Part shown: one piece after another, positions 62,366 to 64,000 of the stretch | Layout of the letters: the number at the start of each line of letters is the position of its first letter | How positions within the stretch are numbered: position 1 is the first letter of the stretch | NCBI RefSeq assembly: GCF_006968745.1 | Contig: NZ_CP030118.1 | Coordinates: forward strand, 6,778,284-6,842,283 | Length of the DNA: 64,000 bases | Origin: Brasilonema sennae CENA114 | GTDB lineage: Bacteria; Cyanobacteriota; Cyanobacteriia; Cyanobacteriales; Nostocaceae | Direction of reading: 5' to 3' | Position numbers and translations under genes: made by a program | The notes under the pieces: model-generated | What the model was told of the DNA's origin: nothing | The model's input: the letters and a program-made list of their open reading frames with translations, nothing else | Databases searched by the model: none

Positions 62366-63820
62366 AATTTGAGCTATCGTACAAATGCTCTCCATCAGCT
62401 GCTGCTGTGTTAGTTCACCGTAACCAAAAATAAATTCTCCTTGAGAATGTGGTATAAGATAATGAGGTCCAGCAGACATCATCCCAATACCATGTGAAGC
62501 AGCACGTTGGATAATCTCTTGATCACTAAAAGGACTGTGCAATCTCACCATGAGATGGATTCCCGCCTTCTCTCCCAAAATCGTTGCTTTGTCTCCAAAA
62601 TAAACGTTTAATGCCTTCACAAGGGCTTGACGACGCTGATCGTAAAGCGATCGCATTTTTCTAATATGGCGTTCTAAATGTCCTTCCTCGATAAAGTCTG
62701 TGAGAACTTGTTGTTCGAGTAAGGGGAGATGGCGATCGCTCAACCATTTACCACGAGCAAAAACAGAAATCAAACTTTTTGGTAGGACTAAATAACCAAT
62801 TCGCAGCGAAGGAAACAGCACTTTGGAAAACGTACCAATATAAAGTACAGAATCACTGCGATCCAATCCTTGTAAAGCTGGAATCGGTTTGTCACCATAG
62901 CGATATTCACTATCATAGTCGTCTTCGATGATGAAAGCCCCTGTTTGTCGTGCCCAAGTGAGTAATTCTAACCGTCGAGGTAGAGAAAGTATTGCACCTG
63001 TGGGAAATTGATGAGAAGGTGTCACGTAAACAAGCCGGATTTGTTCGTTAGAATTATTAGCTAAGTCTTTAACTATTAAGCCTGAATCATCCACACTAAT
63101 GGGTAAGAGCTTAGCACCATGAGTCTGAAATATGAGCCGTGCGCTTAAGTATCCTGGGTCTTCCATAGCAATAACATCATCAGGTTCAATGAACAAGCGC
63201 ATAATTAAATCGAGTGCTTGCTGAGTTCCATTGACAATGAGGACTTGGTCTGGTTCACAGTTGACAGCGCGGGAACGACAGAGATATCGAGAGATAGCTT
63301 CCCGCAAAGGTTTGTATCCTAGAATATCCCTTGAGTAGTCAAGCCATTGCAAATCAGAGCAACAGTAATGAGAAAGTAGTTTGCGCCATAGCTTGATCGG
63401 AAATTGCTCTAAAGCTGGTCGTCCGTAGCGGAAGTTAATTGGCATTTCCGGCTCAGGAATTCTAGGGACATTTTTTGTTTGAATTAATGAATCACCATAT
63501 TTAGATAACTTGACTGGTGGACGAGTCATTTTTTCAGTTGATGAAATCGGCGTTGAACGCAGTAAATCATCAGGAAGTTGAGTGCAAACAAAAGTACCAG
63601 AACCTAGAACAGTTTCTATATATCCCTCACTCAAGAGTTGATCGTAAGTTTGAGTCACAGTTGTGCGAGAAATCCCTAAAGATTTGGCAAGCTGACGTGT
63701 AGAAGGAATTCGTCTTCCTGGTAATAACCTCCCGCCAAGAATGGCTTGACGCAGTTCTTCGTAAAGCTGTTGATGAAGTGGTGAAGGGGAATTGCGTAAG
63801 AGCGTAAGGGCAAAATCCAT
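62348..63820 (-). CDS. MocR/PdxR-type GntR regulator with aminotransferase domain
   Basis: A 490-residue protein. Residues about 1-75 form a GntR-type winged helix: PLHQQLYEELRQAILGGRLL then RIPSTRQLAKSLGISRTTVTQTYDQLL. The rest is a fold-type I PLP aminotransferase-like domain with the lysine region YIGTFSKVLFPSLRIGYLVLP. MocR proteins such as PdxR control vitamin B6 synthesis, while others regulate amino-acid or taurine metabolism; the target is unknown here. It is likely divergent from a gene starting near 63995 and may control it. Confidence 0.8.
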   Translation of the reverse strand: MDFALTLLRNSPSPLHQQLYEELRQAILGGRLLPGRRIPSTRQLAKSLGISRTTVTQTYDQLLSEGYIETVLGSGTFVCTQLPDDLLRSTPISSTEKMTRPPVKLSKYGDSLIQTKNVPRIPEPEMPINFRYGRPALEQFPIKLWRKLLSHYCCSDLQWLDYSRDILGYKPLREAISRYLCRSRAVNCEPDQVLIVNGTQQALDLIMRLFIEPDDVIAMEDPGYLSARLIFQTHGAKLLPISVDDSGLIVKDLANNSNEQIRLVYVTPSHQFPTGAILSLPRRLELLTWARQTGAFIIEDDYDSEYRYGDKPIPALQGLDRSDSVLYIGTFSKVLFPSLRIGYLVLPKSLISVFARGKWLSDRHLPLLEQQVLTDFIEEGHLERHIRKMRSLYDQRRQALVKALNVYFGDKATILGEKAGIHLMVRLHSPFSDQEIIQRAASHGIGMMSAGPHYLIPHSQGEFIFGYGELTQQQLMESICTIAQILFSPE

Positions 63821-63960
63821 ACTTGCTGAGCGTTCAAAGTGGACTTATATAAAATCACAAAAGTGGCTCTTGTAAAAAACCACTATGAAAAATTACCCTA
63901 ACAATAGACTATCGAGCAAAACTTTTGCCTAACATACACTTTTTCTATCATTAGCCTCCT

Positions 63961-64000
63961 TTGGTATAATTCCAAATTTGAGGTGAAGTTACTTATGCGG
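63961..64000 (+). promoter_or_regulatory. Promoter and start of a gene running off the right edge
   Basis: TATAAT at 63965-63970 is a good -10 box. GAGGTGAAG (63980-63988) is a plausible ribosome-binding site for an ATG at 63995-63997. Only two codons of the gene are present, so nothing can be said of its product. Confidence 0.45.

Overview
The window is chromosomal DNA from a cyanobacterium, most likely a filamentous, multicellular (Nostocales-type) one. Direct evidence: psbH and psbN, a ferredoxin-type sulfite reductase, an SufR-controlled sufBCDS operon, a four-gene transporter whose ATPase is fused to a solute-binding domain, many GCGATCGC (HIP1) octamers, Ycf35-like and DUF2997 genes, and the dense short interspersed repeats and large WD40, NACHT and CHAT signalling proteins usual in big-genome filamentous cyanobacteria. 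No tRNA, rRNA or CRISPR array was recognised.

Layout. 1-2.0 kb: edge of a ycf35-like/DUF2997 unit and a saccharopine-dehydrogenase-like oxidoreductase. 2.1-8.0 kb: an accessory stretch with a MITE-like element, an IS66 remnant, a secreted serine hydrolase, a decayed muralytic-type pseudogene, a DUF6174 protein and a VanZ-LamG membrane protein. 8.0-11.5 kb: a C45 acyltransferase and a divergent TetR/FAD-monooxygenase pair with an inverted-repeat operator. 11.6-15.5 kb: a broken Ser/Thr kinase-WD40 gene with a near-perfect 126-bp tandem array, two toxin-antitoxin pairs and an Rpn/DUF2887 remnant. 15.5-32.1 kb, mostly core: sulfite reductase with an unusual ribbon-helix-helix-like tail, cmpABCD (bicarbonate uptake), then sufR divergent from sufBCDS with two CAAC-N6-GTTG operators. 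33.0-36.3 kb: a divergent CHAT protease and NACHT NTPase sharing an N-terminal motif. 36.8-47.5 kb: housekeeping and metabolic genes (YbjQ, TPR, ABC ATPase, CysQ-like phosphatase, TauD-like dioxygenase, TrpB2-PfkB operon, rsmI, rpsU, pth, tatA). 48.0-56.5 kb: a co-directional trio of alpha/beta hydrolase, gingipain/caspase-like protease and a 1632-residue CHAT-STAND-TM-WD40 protein. 56.5-64 kb: psbH/psbN, a GH38 alpha-mannosidase, an unknown protein and a MocR/PdxR regulator.

The two most interesting regions are the CHAT/NACHT pair at 33-36 kb and the trio at 48-56.5 kb. In the pair, a 23-residue motif (15 identical positions) heads both a small CHAT protease and a membrane-repeat NACHT protein; this is the architecture expected if an NLR-like sensor recruits a protease through a homotypic, possibly amyloid-like, N-terminal motif. 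The trio joins two different clan-CD proteases and a lipase-like hydrolase to a WD40 sensor. Both are candidate conflict or regulated-cell-death modules by inference only.

A second theme is invasion by short repeats. One family (AACCGC...AAGGCGCGAAG type) lies between many genes and inside the coding sequences of sufD and the alpha-mannosidase without breaking the frame; a 132-bp insert with direct-repeat flanks does the same in the unknown gene at 60.6-62.4 kb. All gene calls come from reading sequence and remembered family motifs; no database search was possible.
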